A DNA stretch of 64,000 nt, from NCBI GenBank assembly GCA_001899145.1, contig MKVF01000021.1, forward strand, positions 62,001 through 126,000, in the 5' to 3' direction. The position numbers and the translations under genes are program-made. The notes beneath the pieces were generated by a model that worked only from the letters and a program-made list of their open reading frames with translations, was not told the origin of the DNA and did no database searches. Of this stretch, positions 51,066 through 60,234 are shown piece by piece. This DNA comes from Flavobacteriia bacterium 40-80 (GTDB lineage: Bacteria; Bacteroidota; Bacteroidia; Flavobacteriales_D; Crocinitomicaceae). The number at the start of each line of letters is the position of its first letter. The first letter of the stretch is position 1.

Positions 51066-51991
51066 AAAAAATCTTCATTACAGGAGCAGCAGGATTCATT
51101 GGTTCACACTTGCAAAATGAGCTGCAACCGCACTTTTCAGTTACCGGAATGGATAATTTGCATTCCGGGGCATCAAAGGATCGGGCGAAATCAATGTCCG
51201 GCTTAATTCATCAATCCATCCATTCGGGGTTTTTGGATGAACGAAGCGAAAAACCTGAAATTTTAATTCATCTTGCTGCTGAAACAGGAATTTCCGGTTC
51301 GCTGACAGATCCTGCTCTTTATTTTCAGCAGAATGTGGAAGGAACATTCAATGTGCTGGAGCAGTGCCGTACTAATGGAGTCAAGTACCTGATTTATGCA
51401 AGCAGCTCCTCCGTTTATGAGCCGGGCGAAGTAATGAAAGAGGATGCTCCCCACAATAAACAATTATCGTTTTACGGCACGAGTAAACGAATGACCGAAA
51501 TAATGACCGAAAATTACTGCCGCCAGTTTGGCATTACTGCAATTGGACTGAGATTTTTCACTGTTTATGGCTCATGGACGCGGCCGGATATGGCAGCCTA
51601 TAAGTTTATGACTGCGATTGACGGAGGAAAACCAGTTACGTTGTATAATAATAATAATGGTGATGTGTACCGTGATTTTACACACGTCAGTGATGTTGTC
51701 AGGTCAATCCGGCTGCTGACAGATAAAATTATCATGGAACCGGCAGGAAGACATCAGATTTTCAATATCGGATACGGTTCTCCCGTTTCAGTGAAACATT
51801 ATGCCGGGTTAATAGCAGATAATCTGGGAAAAAGCATCATCATCGAGAGCAGGCCTTTACCGGAAAATGAACTGGAATCTACTCATTGTGACACCGGCAG
51901 GCTGGAAGCCTATATCGGTTACAAGCCCGTTTGCCCTGTGGAAAAAGGAATTAAAGAAATGACGGATTGGTTTAAAGAAATGAGATATTGA
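51062..51991 (+). CDS. NAD-dependent sugar-nucleotide epimerase/dehydratase
   Basis: A 309-residue extended SDR. The NAD-binding loop is GAAGFIGSH (8-16), the catalytic triad is supported by SSSSVYE and YGTSKRMTE (Tyr-X3-Lys), and it ends KPVCPVEKGIKEMTDWF, as usual for GalE/uronate epimerases. It probably interconverts UDP-sugars or UDP-uronates, which would agree with the AsnB-type amidotransferase nearby. It overlaps the following gene by 4 bp. Confidence 0.88.
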   Translation: MKKIFITGAAGFIGSHLQNELQPHFSVTGMDNLHSGASKDRAKSMSGLIHQSIHSGFLDERSEKPEILIHLAAETGISGSLTDPALYFQQNVEGTFNVLEQCRTNGVKYLIYASSSSVYEPGEVMKEDAPHNKQLSFYGTSKRMTEIMTENYCRQFGITAIGLRFFTVYGSWTRPDMAAYKFMTAIDGGKPVTLYNNNNGDVYRDFTHVSDVVRSIRLLTDKIIMEPAGRHQIFNIGYGSPVSVKHYAGLIADNLGKSIIIESRPLPENELESTHCDTGRLEAYIGYKPVCPVEKGIKEMTDWFKEMRY

Positions 51992-53211
51992 AATCTTTGT
52001 CCGTTAAGAATTCAATTCCTAATTTTACAATACATAAAATCAGTGTGAAAAAAAATAGCTTCATTTTTGTAGTTTGCGGTGCCAGAGAACATATTGACAC
52101 ACTTCATTATTCCTTAGAATACCTGAAAAAATACTCCGGGAATGAGATCTGGGTTCTGACCGATTCTAATCGAAATGAAATTCCGGTTGTTCATGACAAA
52201 ATTGTTGATATTCGGACACCGGAAGAATTTAATCACCATCAGGCAAGTATTTACCTGAAAACAGGAATTCATAAATTTTTCCCGAAAGGAAACAGGTATT
52301 GCTATCTGGATACCGACATTATTGCGCTTTCCGGAGAAGTAGATGCTATTTTCAATGAATATCAGGCTCCGGTAACATTTGCACCTGATCATTGCAGAAT
52401 GAACCAGTTTTCACCCTATGCTGTCAACTGTGGATGTACAGATCTGTATGAAAAGTATAATAAAAGAATTGAAGCTTGTTTAATTGAAATAGACCCGTTA
52501 AGAAACTCAACGAAGCCTTCTGTTATAGAAAACCGGAAAAAAATGGTTGCATTCTATCAGGCCAATAATTCCATTACCGGAAAAATCAAAACCGGTCTGA
52601 GATTTCTGTTTTCTCCGAAACGCTTTTTCCTTGTGGATGATATCTATTTTGATAAAAAGGAGAAAACCTGGAAAGATAAAACAGGAGAAGTGTTTATGCA
52701 CCATTTCCGCTGGCCGCAAATCAGCAGGAAAAACGGGCTGAGGTGGAATTATTTAAACAGCCATCCTCTGCTTCCTGACGGCCGCTCTCTTTGGGAGCTG
52801 AAATGTAATCATCTGGCAGAGGCAATAGAAAACAAATTTAAAACCCCGAAACCTTCCGGAAATTTTCAGCATTGGAATGGAGGAGTCTTCTTATTTGACG
52901 ATAATTCCCATACCTTTTTAGATAAATGGTTTGATTCAACCATGGAAATTTTTAAAGATCCATACTGGAAAACCCGAGACCAGGGAACATTAATAAAGAC
53001 CGTTTGGGAAATGGGATTGCAAAATCATCCGACCCTGCATAAAAAATGGAATGCCATTGCAGATTATCATGATCCGTATCTCAAATGGATAGATAACAAA
53101 ACAGTCCAGTTAAACAAGGAAGACATTATCCAGCCTGCGCTGCTTCATGTGTATCATCATTTTGGAGATGAGACCTGGAATTTTTGGAATGAAATACCGG
53201 AAATAGAATGA
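51988..53211 (+). CDS. Nucleotide-sugar transferase-like protein
   Basis: A 407-residue protein of GT-A-like design. After FIFVVCGAREHIDTLHYSLE the metal-binding motif appears as RYCYLDTDIIAL (DTD). NGGVFLFDDNSHTFLDKWFD and KTRDQGTLIKTVWE follow as typical acceptor-side elements. It is likely a glycosyltransferase of the lipid- or protein-linked glycan. The start is a TTG (51988) overlapping the epimerase stop as TTGA; no ATG lies near. It overlaps the next gene by 4 bp. Confidence 0.72.
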   Translation: MKSLSVKNSIPNFTIHKISVKKNSFIFVVCGAREHIDTLHYSLEYLKKYSGNEIWVLTDSNRNEIPVVHDKIVDIRTPEEFNHHQASIYLKTGIHKFFPKGNRYCYLDTDIIALSGEVDAIFNEYQAPVTFAPDHCRMNQFSPYAVNCGCTDLYEKYNKRIEACLIEIDPLRNSTKPSVIENRKKMVAFYQANNSITGKIKTGLRFLFSPKRFFLVDDIYFDKKEKTWKDKTGEVFMHHFRWPQISRKNGLRWNYLNSHPLLPDGRSLWELKCNHLAEAIENKFKTPKPSGNFQHWNGGVFLFDDNSHTFLDKWFDSTMEIFKDPYWKTRDQGTLIKTVWEMGLQNHPTLHKKWNAIADYHDPYLKWIDNKTVQLNKEDIIQPALLHVYHHFGDETWNFWNEIPEIE

Positions 53212-54107
53212 AAACAGCTGTTTGTACCATATCAACAAAGAGTCATTTATTCAAGAGCTTTGCACTTCTCGAATCGGCAGGACAATACAGCCGGACGGAT
53301 TTATTTTGTCTGGTAACGGATACTTCCGAAGTTGAAAAACATTCACTGTTCCGCTTTAATTATTTAGCAGATTTAACCTCCGGAATTGCCGAAAAGCTTA
53401 AAAAGAAATATAAAGGAGATAAGCTTCGCTGGTCGCTCAAGCCGGTGTACGTAAAATACTTGCTGGAACAAGGATACGATCAGGTGATTTATGTTGATAA
53501 CGACATCTTTTTCTATTCTTCACCGGATTTTCTTTTTGAAAAATTAGAAACGTCTGATTTTCTGTTAACGCCTCATTTTTATAAGTCTAATCCGGTTAAA
53601 GAGCAGAACTGGCTGGAAGCTAATTTTCGGGTGGGATTATATAACGCTGGTTTTTTTGGTGTCAGTCAAAATGCGATTCCGGTTTTGGACTGGTGGTCTG
53701 AATGTTGTCTTTACGCCGTGGAAAAATCTTCCTGGCGTGGTTTGTATGATGATCAGAAATACCTGGATTTAGTTCCCGTTTTATTTAATAGAGTGGAGAT
53801 TGTCAAACATCCCGGCTGCAATCTGGCCGGATGGAACGATGAAAATTATACAGTTTCACATAAGGAAGATACATTCTTTGTAAACGGATATCCTGTTGTT
53901 TTTATTCATTTTGCTGAATTGACAATGGAGCGATTCAGAGATAAAAACCATCCGCTCTACCTTTTATATCGGCAATATGCTGCTGTGCTGAATAGGTACA
54001 ACAGCGGATTTCGCTGGAGAAAAAAACGTTTCACAAAACTTTATTTAAGCAATGTATTGTATTATCTTCGCTGGAGATTGGCACAGATTTTAAATAAAAC
54101 AGAATGA
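53208..54107 (+). CDS. Nucleotide-sugar transferase-like protein
   Basis: A 299-residue protein with a GT-A-like core. VIYVDNDIFFYSSPDFLFE gives a DxD motif (DND), GLYNAGFFGVSQNAIPVLDW is the acceptor loop, and GRGLYDDQKYLDLVP-like elements (here WRGLYDDQKYLD) follow. It probably adds a further sugar. It is translationally coupled at its stop (ATGA) to a now-broken gene. Confidence 0.74.
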   Translation: MKTAVCTISTKSHLFKSFALLESAGQYSRTDLFCLVTDTSEVEKHSLFRFNYLADLTSGIAEKLKKKYKGDKLRWSLKPVYVKYLLEQGYDQVIYVDNDIFFYSSPDFLFEKLETSDFLLTPHFYKSNPVKEQNWLEANFRVGLYNAGFFGVSQNAIPVLDWWSECCLYAVEKSSWRGLYDDQKYLDLVPVLFNRVEIVKHPGCNLAGWNDENYTVSHKEDTFFVNGYPVVFIHFAELTMERFRDKNHPLYLLYRQYAAVLNRYNSGFRWRKKRFTKLYLSNVLYYLRWRLAQILNKTE

Positions 54108-54241
54108 AAGCATTAGTACTTTCATAGCGGAACAATAGAAGAAAAGTTAAACCGGAACCTCGTTATTCGCTTGAACAAGGAATGAAGAGATTAAACGAGT
54201 GGATAAAACATCAATTAGGCATTCATGAAAAAAAACAATAA
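54104..54241 (+). pseudogene. Remnant of an SDR epimerase gene (internal deletion)
   Basis: ATG at 54104 overlaps the previous stop (ATGA) and opens MKALVLS before a stop. From 54149 a different frame gives KPEPRYSLEQGMKRLNEWIK then HQLGIHEKKQ and TAA (54239-54241), which is the C-terminal pattern of sugar epimerases (compare VEKGIKEMTDWFKEM of the gene at 51062). The middle ~900 bp appears to be deleted. The remnant overlaps the next gene start by 17 bp. Confidence 0.7.
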
Positions 54242-56612
54242 CGAGCCGGCTGTTACGATTACACCTGAATTAGCTGCACAAGGCACTTCCTCCTGGATTA
54301 AACGATTCAGATGGATCTTATTTGCCATCGCTTTTTTGGTATATGGAAACAGCCTGAATAACGGTTACAATATGGATGATCAGTTAGTGACACGAAATCA
54401 CAAGCTGACATCTCAGGGATTAAGCGGGATCAAAGAAATTTTTACCTCACCTTATTACAGCGATGACATGGGGTACAGTTATGGCTACAGGCCTGTGGTA
54501 CATCTGTCCTTTGCGCTGGAACATCAAATTTTCGGGGAAAGCCCTAAGACCGGTCATTTTATGAATGTGCTGTTATTTGCCTTCAGTACGTTTTTTCTGT
54601 ACCGCTTTTTAATCTTGCTGTTTGGAGAGAAAAATTACCTGTATTCTTTTCTGATTTGTTTGTTATTTGCCATACATCCGATTCATGCAGAGGTGGTTGA
54701 CAGCTTAAAAAACAGGGATGAAATGCTGTCCTTTCTGTTTCTGGTATTGTCGGGAATTCAACTGTTGAGATATGCGGAGAAGTATGGTACGAAACATTTT
54801 TTATTATGCACATTATTTTTCCTCTTGGCGCTGCTTTCCAAAAAGAGTGTGTATCCCATGGTCTTTGTTCTGCCTGCTGCGGTATTATTGTTAAAAAATA
54901 TTTCCTTTAAAAGACTGTTCTTTTTGGCCATTATTTTAACATTCCCGGCGGCTGTGCTGGCATCAGAATTGCAGACAGCACGCCTGATAGTGTTGTTTTG
55001 CTTTCCGCTGGCCGCACTCTTTCTGGTTCATATTTTAAATAATTTTTCATACGAAAAGGATAAAAAATACGTATGGATTGTCCCGGCAATTGCGATCATA
55101 CTGATTTCGGCGCTTTGTGTAGTTAAAAACACCCCTGAACTATTGATTTTAATAATCCCTTTTTTCATCTGGTTGTTTCGCCTGGATTTCAATAAAGGTA
55201 TCTGGGGAAGCGCTATTCTTTTTTTAGGACTGGGAGTTTACTTTGATGAAGAGATTTTTTACAGGCTGAGCATCATGCTTTCTTTAGGAATGTCATTATT
55301 CTTATACTATTTCAAAAAGGAAAAAAACATCCCGTTATTTATTTTTTTCTGCATTACACTAATTGGGTTTTTTATTTTAAAACAAAAATTTGGCACTTTA
55401 ATAGTAACCCTACACTTTTGGGCTTTTATATGGCTGTTATATAAATATCCGAGATGGTCTGTAGTGTTCTCTTTCCTTTCATTGATTTTAATTATTTTAT
55501 TTTCCGAAAACAGGATGGCCGGTGGATCATTTTATACCATTTCTATTTCCCTGGCAGCGTTGCTTTGGTTCATTTATGATAAAACGAATAAAAAATACTT
55601 GATAAAATATATTCCGGTTATTACCATGATAATAGCCGTTTCCATGACTTCTTACAATTATTATCTCAACTCGAAACAACAAAAGCATTTAGTGGCTAAA
55701 AATACTGTTGAAGAGACTGAGCTTAAAAAAACAAAGCCGAACGATGGTAAAAATATCTTTAAAGAAGGGCGTGATCTGGAATATGTGGAAAATCCGCTGG
55801 TAAAGAAACATACAAAATCAGAAACGGTCGCTACGGGATTTTATACCTTGGGAACCTATTTTAACTTAATGATTTTCCCTAAAGATTTGAGCTTTTACTA
55901 TGGATATGCGACAATTGATATTCAAAAAATATCTTCTTCCGGCGTTATTATTTCAATTGTTATCCATTTAGCGATGGTATTTTTAATACTGTTCTATTTC
56001 AGGAAAAACCTGCTCATTTCGATTGGTTTCACCTGGTATCTGAGTTGTATCTTGCTCTTCAGTAACTGGCTGGAGTTAGTTGCGGGAGTTGTAGGTGAAC
56101 GTCTGGCGTTTTTAGCTTCTGCAGGCTTTTTTATAGGTATCGCGGGATTGATGCAGGAGTTCAGACTGATTGAAAAATGGAAAAAGCCGGCGCTCGTGTC
56201 ATTGGCTGTTATAGGGATTTTGCTTGCGGGCAGAACATGGGTACGGAATGCGGACTGGAAGGATCAATACACATTGATGAAACATGATATCAGGCATCTG
56301 GATAAGTCAGCGCAGGCAAATAACCTGTATGCAACTAATCTGATGAGGGAAGGAATAGAAAACCAGCAGCTGACCAGTGAGCAAAAAGCACTTTTCTTTA
56401 AAGCCGGCGTGAAGCATTTTCGTAAAGCGACAGAGATTTACCCGGATTTTTTCAATGCACAATATGATCTGGGAAGATCTGCCATGTATATCAGTGATAC
56501 GCTTGGAGCCATAAATGCGTTTAAAGAGTGCATAAGAATTGATTCTGTTTTCTCACCTGCTAAGGAACATGTCGCATTTCTGGAAAGTCATTATTCCGGG
56601 GGCGCTAAATAA
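54225..56612 (+). CDS. GT-C-type membrane glycosyltransferase with C-terminal TPR
   Basis: A 795-residue multi-pass protein with about 14 hydrophobic segments. The first loop has NSLNNGYNMDDQLVTRN, with the acidic pair of GT-C/TMTC-type mannosyltransferases, followed by GYRPVVHLSFALEHQIF. The C-terminal 110 residues form tetratricopeptide-like helices (HFRKATEIYPDFFNAQYDLG, INAFKECIRIDS). It likely uses a polyprenyl-phosphate sugar donor on the periplasmic side. It closes the glycan locus; a divergent gene group follows. Confidence 0.75.
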   Translation: MKKNNNEPAVTITPELAAQGTSSWIKRFRWILFAIAFLVYGNSLNNGYNMDDQLVTRNHKLTSQGLSGIKEIFTSPYYSDDMGYSYGYRPVVHLSFALEHQIFGESPKTGHFMNVLLFAFSTFFLYRFLILLFGEKNYLYSFLICLLFAIHPIHAEVVDSLKNRDEMLSFLFLVLSGIQLLRYAEKYGTKHFLLCTLFFLLALLSKKSVYPMVFVLPAAVLLLKNISFKRLFFLAIILTFPAAVLASELQTARLIVLFCFPLAALFLVHILNNFSYEKDKKYVWIVPAIAIILISALCVVKNTPELLILIIPFFIWLFRLDFNKGIWGSAILFLGLGVYFDEEIFYRLSIMLSLGMSLFLYYFKKEKNIPLFIFFCITLIGFFILKQKFGTLIVTLHFWAFIWLLYKYPRWSVVFSFLSLILIILFSENRMAGGSFYTISISLAALLWFIYDKTNKKYLIKYIPVITMIIAVSMTSYNYYLNSKQQKHLVAKNTVEETELKKTKPNDGKNIFKEGRDLEYVENPLVKKHTKSETVATGFYTLGTYFNLMIFPKDLSFYYGYATIDIQKISSSGVIISIVIHLAMVFLILFYFRKNLLISIGFTWYLSCILLFSNWLELVAGVVGERLAFLASAGFFIGIAGLMQEFRLIEKWKKPALVSLAVIGILLAGRTWVRNADWKDQYTLMKHDIRHLDKSAQANNLYATNLMREGIENQQLTSEQKALFFKAGVKHFRKATEIYPDFFNAQYDLGRSAMYISDTLGAINAFKECIRIDSVFSPAKEHVAFLESHYSGGAK

Positions 56613-56629
56613 CCTCTGACCAACAATTC

Positions 56630-57268
56630 CTATTTAAGGATCTTCGCAAAGATGCTTCTGACTACGTAAATCAAAGGAGTAAGCAAAATAGCGATGACCA
56701 GCTTTGTTGCATAACCGGTAATTCCAAACATGAGAAATTCCTGAAAATTAATTTTTCCGGGAATAAGGAAGCCGATTCCCAGCACAACATACGAATCGAC
56801 TAACTGAGAAACAACCGTTGAACCCGTACTTCTCAGCCAGATCATCTTCTCGCCCGTTAAATTTTTAAAGAATTCAAACAAACGGATATCAATGAGCTGA
56901 GACAGGATAAACGCGGTAATGCTGCCAGCCATTACCCATAGTGAATTTCCGAAGATGTTTTTGAACTGAATATCATCAACAGGAGAATTTTCAGTGGCGG
57001 GAAGGAGTGTGGCAACTCCAATGATAACAAAGCAGAAGCCGATTAGTCCCATTGTGATCCAGCTGAGGCGTTTAATGGCCTGCTTTCCGAACTGCTCATT
57101 CATTACATCTGTCAGCAGAAAAACAACCGGCCAGGGAACAATGCCTGCAATAATGGGGTAGAGACCTATGTCCACGATTTTACAGGAAATTAGTTCCGCG
57201 ACAATCGCAGAAGTGATAAAAATCCCTGCTAAGATCAGGAAGACGACTTCCCGGCGTGTTTGTAACAT
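56630..57268 (-). CDS. Queuosine precursor transporter (YhhQ/VUT family)
   Basis: A 212-residue membrane protein with six segments: VVFLILAGIFITSAIVAELI, the VVFLLTDVMNEQFGKQAIKR loop that is diagnostic for the family, and AGSITAFILSQLIDIRLFEF. It imports queuine or preQ-type bases for tRNA modification. It is convergent with the glycan locus and divergent from the RNase P RNA gene, which is a housekeeping position. Confidence 0.88.
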   Translation of the reverse strand: MLQTRREVVFLILAGIFITSAIVAELISCKIVDIGLYPIIAGIVPWPVVFLLTDVMNEQFGKQAIKRLSWITMGLIGFCFVIIGVATLLPATENSPVDDIQFKNIFGNSLWVMAGSITAFILSQLIDIRLFEFFKNLTGEKMIWLRSTGSTVVSQLVDSYVVLGIGFLIPGKINFQEFLMFGITGYATKLVIAILLTPLIYVVRSIFAKILK

Positions 57269-57313
57269 CTTATAAGATTTTATTTACAAGCATAAAAGTA
57301 CAGTATTTTGACG

Positions 57314-57321
57314 TATTTTTG
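57314..57321 (+). promoter_or_regulatory. Bacteroidota-type -7 box of rnpB
   Basis: TATTTTTG fits TAnnTTTG. It lies 5 bp before the inferred RNase P RNA 5' end (57326). The -33 element is not clear. Confidence 0.6.
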
Positions 57322-57325
57322 CAAG

Positions 57326-57720
57326 GTGCAAACCGGCTTATCGCTTTGATGCAGATCAGGGAGGAAAGTCCGGGCAGTGCAGAGCATCGTGCTTCCTAAC
57401 AGGAAGGCTTTGGGTTGGTGACGATTCAGGGACAGAAAGTGCCACAGAAAGGGAAACTACTCAGGTAAAAACATTGTTTTTATCTGAGAAAAGGTGAAAA
57501 GGTGAGGTAAGAGCTCACCGGGTAATTGGTAACAAGTGCCGCATGGTAAACCTCACGAACTGAAAGACCATGTAAACTGGGGATGTCCGTCAATGGCGGA
57601 TGAGAGGGCTGCTCGTCCGATCTCAGAGGGTAGGTCGATAGACATTGACGGTGACGTCAATGCCAGATAAATGATAAGCATTTCGTATTGAAATACAGAA
57701 CCCGGCTTATAGGTTTGCAC
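57326..57720 (+). ncRNA. rnpB: RNase P RNA (class A)
   Basis: The RNA subunit that cleaves pre-tRNA 5' leaders. P1 pairs GTGCAAACC (57326-57334) with GGTTTGCAC (57712-57720). The universal GAGGAAAGTCCGGGC lies at 57361-57375, GAGGGCTGCTCGTCC near 57603, and ACAGAACCCGGCTTAT near 57695 completes the P4 partner. Length is about 395 nt, in the normal range. Its last 14 bases overlap the 3' end of the convergent gene. Confidence 0.95.
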
Positions 57721-58216
57721 TTTTTTCTTTGCCGGTAGTATTTACCTGATGAAGATCCTGGAGTAATTCGATCACTTTTTTGTTATGTTTCCGCCGGCGC
57801 TTAATAAACATTGCACGCTTTGTTGAGCCATTATAATCATAACGGATAAAAGTAAATACATTGTTCAGGAAACTGACGGATTTAATGCTGACCAGCTCTT
57901 CAACCGAAATAACACGGCAAGGGATAAAAAAATGATTGATGAATACGATATCTTTCCTGATACCGATGTCAGCAATCCTTATGGAAAGGAACAAAAGCAG
58001 CAGACATACCAAAGCCAGCCCTGCTATTAATCCTGGTAAGCCGACAGGAATAAGGTTAAGAATAACCCGGTTGAAATATAATCCACTGAATAAAATGGCA
58101 AGAGTCAGAATAAAAAGGAAAAAGGCCAAATACTGATGCGTTCCCGAGGTAATTGCAATTTTTTCGCCCTTAGATAACCTGTTTTGTAACAACGTTTCAT
58201 TATCCGTTCCCATCAC
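57707..58216 (-). CDS. Small two-helix membrane protein, possibly PH-like
   Basis: A 169-residue protein with two membrane segments (YLAFFLFILTLAILFSGLYF and GLIAGLALVCLLLLFLSI). A C-terminal beta-rich stretch follows (DIVFINHFFIPCRVISVEEL, SVSFLNNVFTFIRYDYNG), as in bacterial PH-domain membrane proteins. I do not recognise a named family. Its stop codon lies inside the end of rnpB on the opposite strand. Confidence 0.6.
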   Translation of the reverse strand: MMGTDNETLLQNRLSKGEKIAITSGTHQYLAFFLFILTLAILFSGLYFNRVILNLIPVGLPGLIAGLALVCLLLLFLSIRIADIGIRKDIVFINHFFIPCRVISVEELVSIKSVSFLNNVFTFIRYDYNGSTKRAMFIKRRRKHNKKVIELLQDLHQVNTTGKEKSANL

Positions 58217-58647
58217 ATCTAAGTTTTGCGTTTTGTACGGTAAAGTAGGGATTTATTAACAATCAATAACTATTCAGGATACCGTTTTTAATATTGACCA
58301 AGGATTAATGAACATTTAAAGGAATGTGTCGATAATTGCCCTGTACCAATTGTTAATAGCATTTTTCTTACACGCTTTCCGGTTAAAGAAATGTGAAAAT
58401 TTCTGTCCGGCCTAAAATCAGGCGCAAACATCCAAAAAATTAACATTTTCAAACTACTGATATTGAATTGTTTAATTGAATAGTAGATTTCCGACTCCAA
58501 GATAGATGAAGAAGGAAGTTGTTTTTGTGCTGAGAATCAATGGTTTTGTTTTTTTCAATGTCTAAAAAAATCAGCTTTTCGGATAGTTATGGAAATCAAA
58601 ATAATTATTATTTTTGCACTCTTAATTATTGTTCAAAAAAATATAAA
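58217..58647. other. Intergenic region upstream of metK
   Basis: AT-rich sequence with promoter signals at both ends. A 70-codon - strand frame (58288-58500) has no support. The metK promoter is at 58609. I saw no SAM-riboswitch-like structure, but I could not fold the region. Confidence 0.45.
58609..58616 (+). promoter_or_regulatory. Bacteroidota-type -7 box of metK
   Basis: TATTTTTG fits TAnnTTTG and is followed by CAC, as often seen in flavobacterial promoters. It gives a 5' leader of about 25 nt before ATG 58648, which supports that start over 58540. Confidence 0.6.
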
Positions 58648-59904
58648 ATGTCATATTTGTTTACATCAGAATCAGTTTCTGAAGGGCATCCGGATAAAGT
58701 TGCAGATCAAATTTCTGATTCTTTGATTGATTATTTCATGGCGTATGATCCGACATCGAAAGTTGCCTGTGAAACATTAGTAACAACAGGACAGGTAGTA
58801 TTGGCCGGAGAAGTAAAATCTTCTGCTTATCTGGATGTTCAGAATATCGCAAGAGATGTGATTGCCAAGATCGGTTACACGAAATCTGAATATATGTTTG
58901 ATGCGAATTCCTGTGGGATTCTTTCCGCTATTCATGAGCAGTCATCTGATATTAATCAGGGTGTGGACAAAGCAAAACCTGAAGAGCAGGGAGCCGGCGA
59001 TCAGGGGATGATGTTTGGCTATGCTACTAAAGAAACTGATAATTACATGCCTTTGGCATTGGACTTATCGCATAAAATTTTACAGGAGCTTTCTTTTATC
59101 AGAAATAATGAGCCTGAATTGATCGGTTACCTGAGACCGGATGCAAAATCCCAGGTGACGATTGAATATTCGGACGACAATGTGCCTCAAAGAATCGATA
59201 CAATCGTTGTTTCAACACAACATGATGATTTCGGTACGGAAGCAGAAATGCTGAAAAAAATCAAAGAGGATTTGGTTAATATTGTTGTTCCCAGAGTAAA
59301 ATCGAAACTGAAACCTGAAATTCAAGCCTTGTTTAATGATAAAATTACCTATCATATTAATCCGACAGGTAAGTTTGTTATAGGAGGCCCCCACGGAGAT
59401 ACAGGTCTGACAGGAAGAAAAATTATTGTAGATACATACGGAGGTAAAGGAGCTCACGGAGGAGGTGCATTTTCCGGAAAAGATCCGAGCAAAGTAGATA
59501 GATCAGCAGCTTATGCGACACGTCATATCGCCAAAAATTTAGTGGCATCGGGCGTATGTGATGAAGCGCTGGTTCAGGTTTCATATGCTATTGGTGTTGC
59601 AGAGCCATGTGGTTTGTACGTGAATACTTATGGCACATCAAAAGTGAATAAAACGGACGGAGAGATCGCGAAGATCTTAGCTGAAATTTTTGATATGAGA
59701 CCTTACTTTATAGAGCAGCGTCTGAAGCTTAGAAATCCGATTTATTCTGAAACTGCTGCTTACGGACACATGGGACGTAAAAATGAAGTGGTGAAAAAAG
59801 TGTTTAACAAAGGAAAGCAAAACGAAAAAACAATTGAGGTAGAATTGTTTACGTGGGAAAAGCTGGATTTTGTAGATAAAATTAAAGCCGCTTTCGGAGT
59901 TTGA
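58648..59904 (+). CDS. metK: S-adenosylmethionine synthase
   Basis: A 418-residue enzyme that makes SAM from methionine and ATP in the cytosol. It begins [20 protein letters not shown] with the catalytic His and the metal site, has the [15 protein letters not shown] hexapeptide region, the P-loop-like [20 protein letters not shown] and the [12 protein letters not shown] motif. An in-frame extension from 58540 crosses the promoter and lacks family similarity. The gene stands alone, with a terminator at 59926. Confidence 0.97.
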   Translation: MSYLFTSESVSEGHPDKVADQISDSLIDYFMAYDPTSKVACETLVTTGQVVLAGEVKSSAYLDVQNIARDVIAKIGYTKSEYMFDANSCGILSAIHEQSSDINQGVDKAKPEEQGAGDQGMMFGYATKETDNYMPLALDLSHKILQELSFIRNNEPELIGYLRPDAKSQVTIEYSDDNVPQRIDTIVVSTQHDDFGTEAEMLKKIKEDLVNIVVPRVKSKLKPEIQALFNDKITYHINPTGKFVIGGPHGDTGLTGRKIIVDTYGGKGAHGGGAFSGKDPSKVDRSAAYATRHIAKNLVASGVCDEALVQVSYAIGVAEPCGLYVNTYGTSKVNKTDGEIAKILAEIFDMRPYFIEQRLKLRNPIYSETAAYGHMGRKNEVVKKVFNKGKQNEKTIEVELFTWEKLDFVDKIKAAFGV

Positions 59905-59925
59905 TTTTTTCATAAATGATAGAGC

Positions 59926-59952
59926 AGCCCGGCCTTCCAGCCGGGTTTTTTA
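59926..59952 (+). terminator. Rho-independent terminator of metK
   Basis: CCCGGC (59928-59933) pairs with GCCGGG (59940-59945) around CTTCCA, followed by six T residues. Confidence 0.85.
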
Positions 59953-60234
59953 GTTGTATAAATTAACGTATGTTAAAAAATATAAAAACACGATCATCAG
60001 GATAGGTGTGATTCGTGATACAATTTATGAATGTTGTTTAAATCTTTTTTCGTTGTTTTTACTTAAATAAGTATTTTATTTATAGCACTTTAAATTATTT
60101 GTTATTTCTTTTTGCGAATAAGAATTACCGAACAGGACAAGAAGATAATTCCCAATAATTGATTAAAAAGTATAATTTATTTATTTAAAATATTTTTTTA
60201 CTTTAGCAATTAGTAATAAATTAAAAACAACAAA

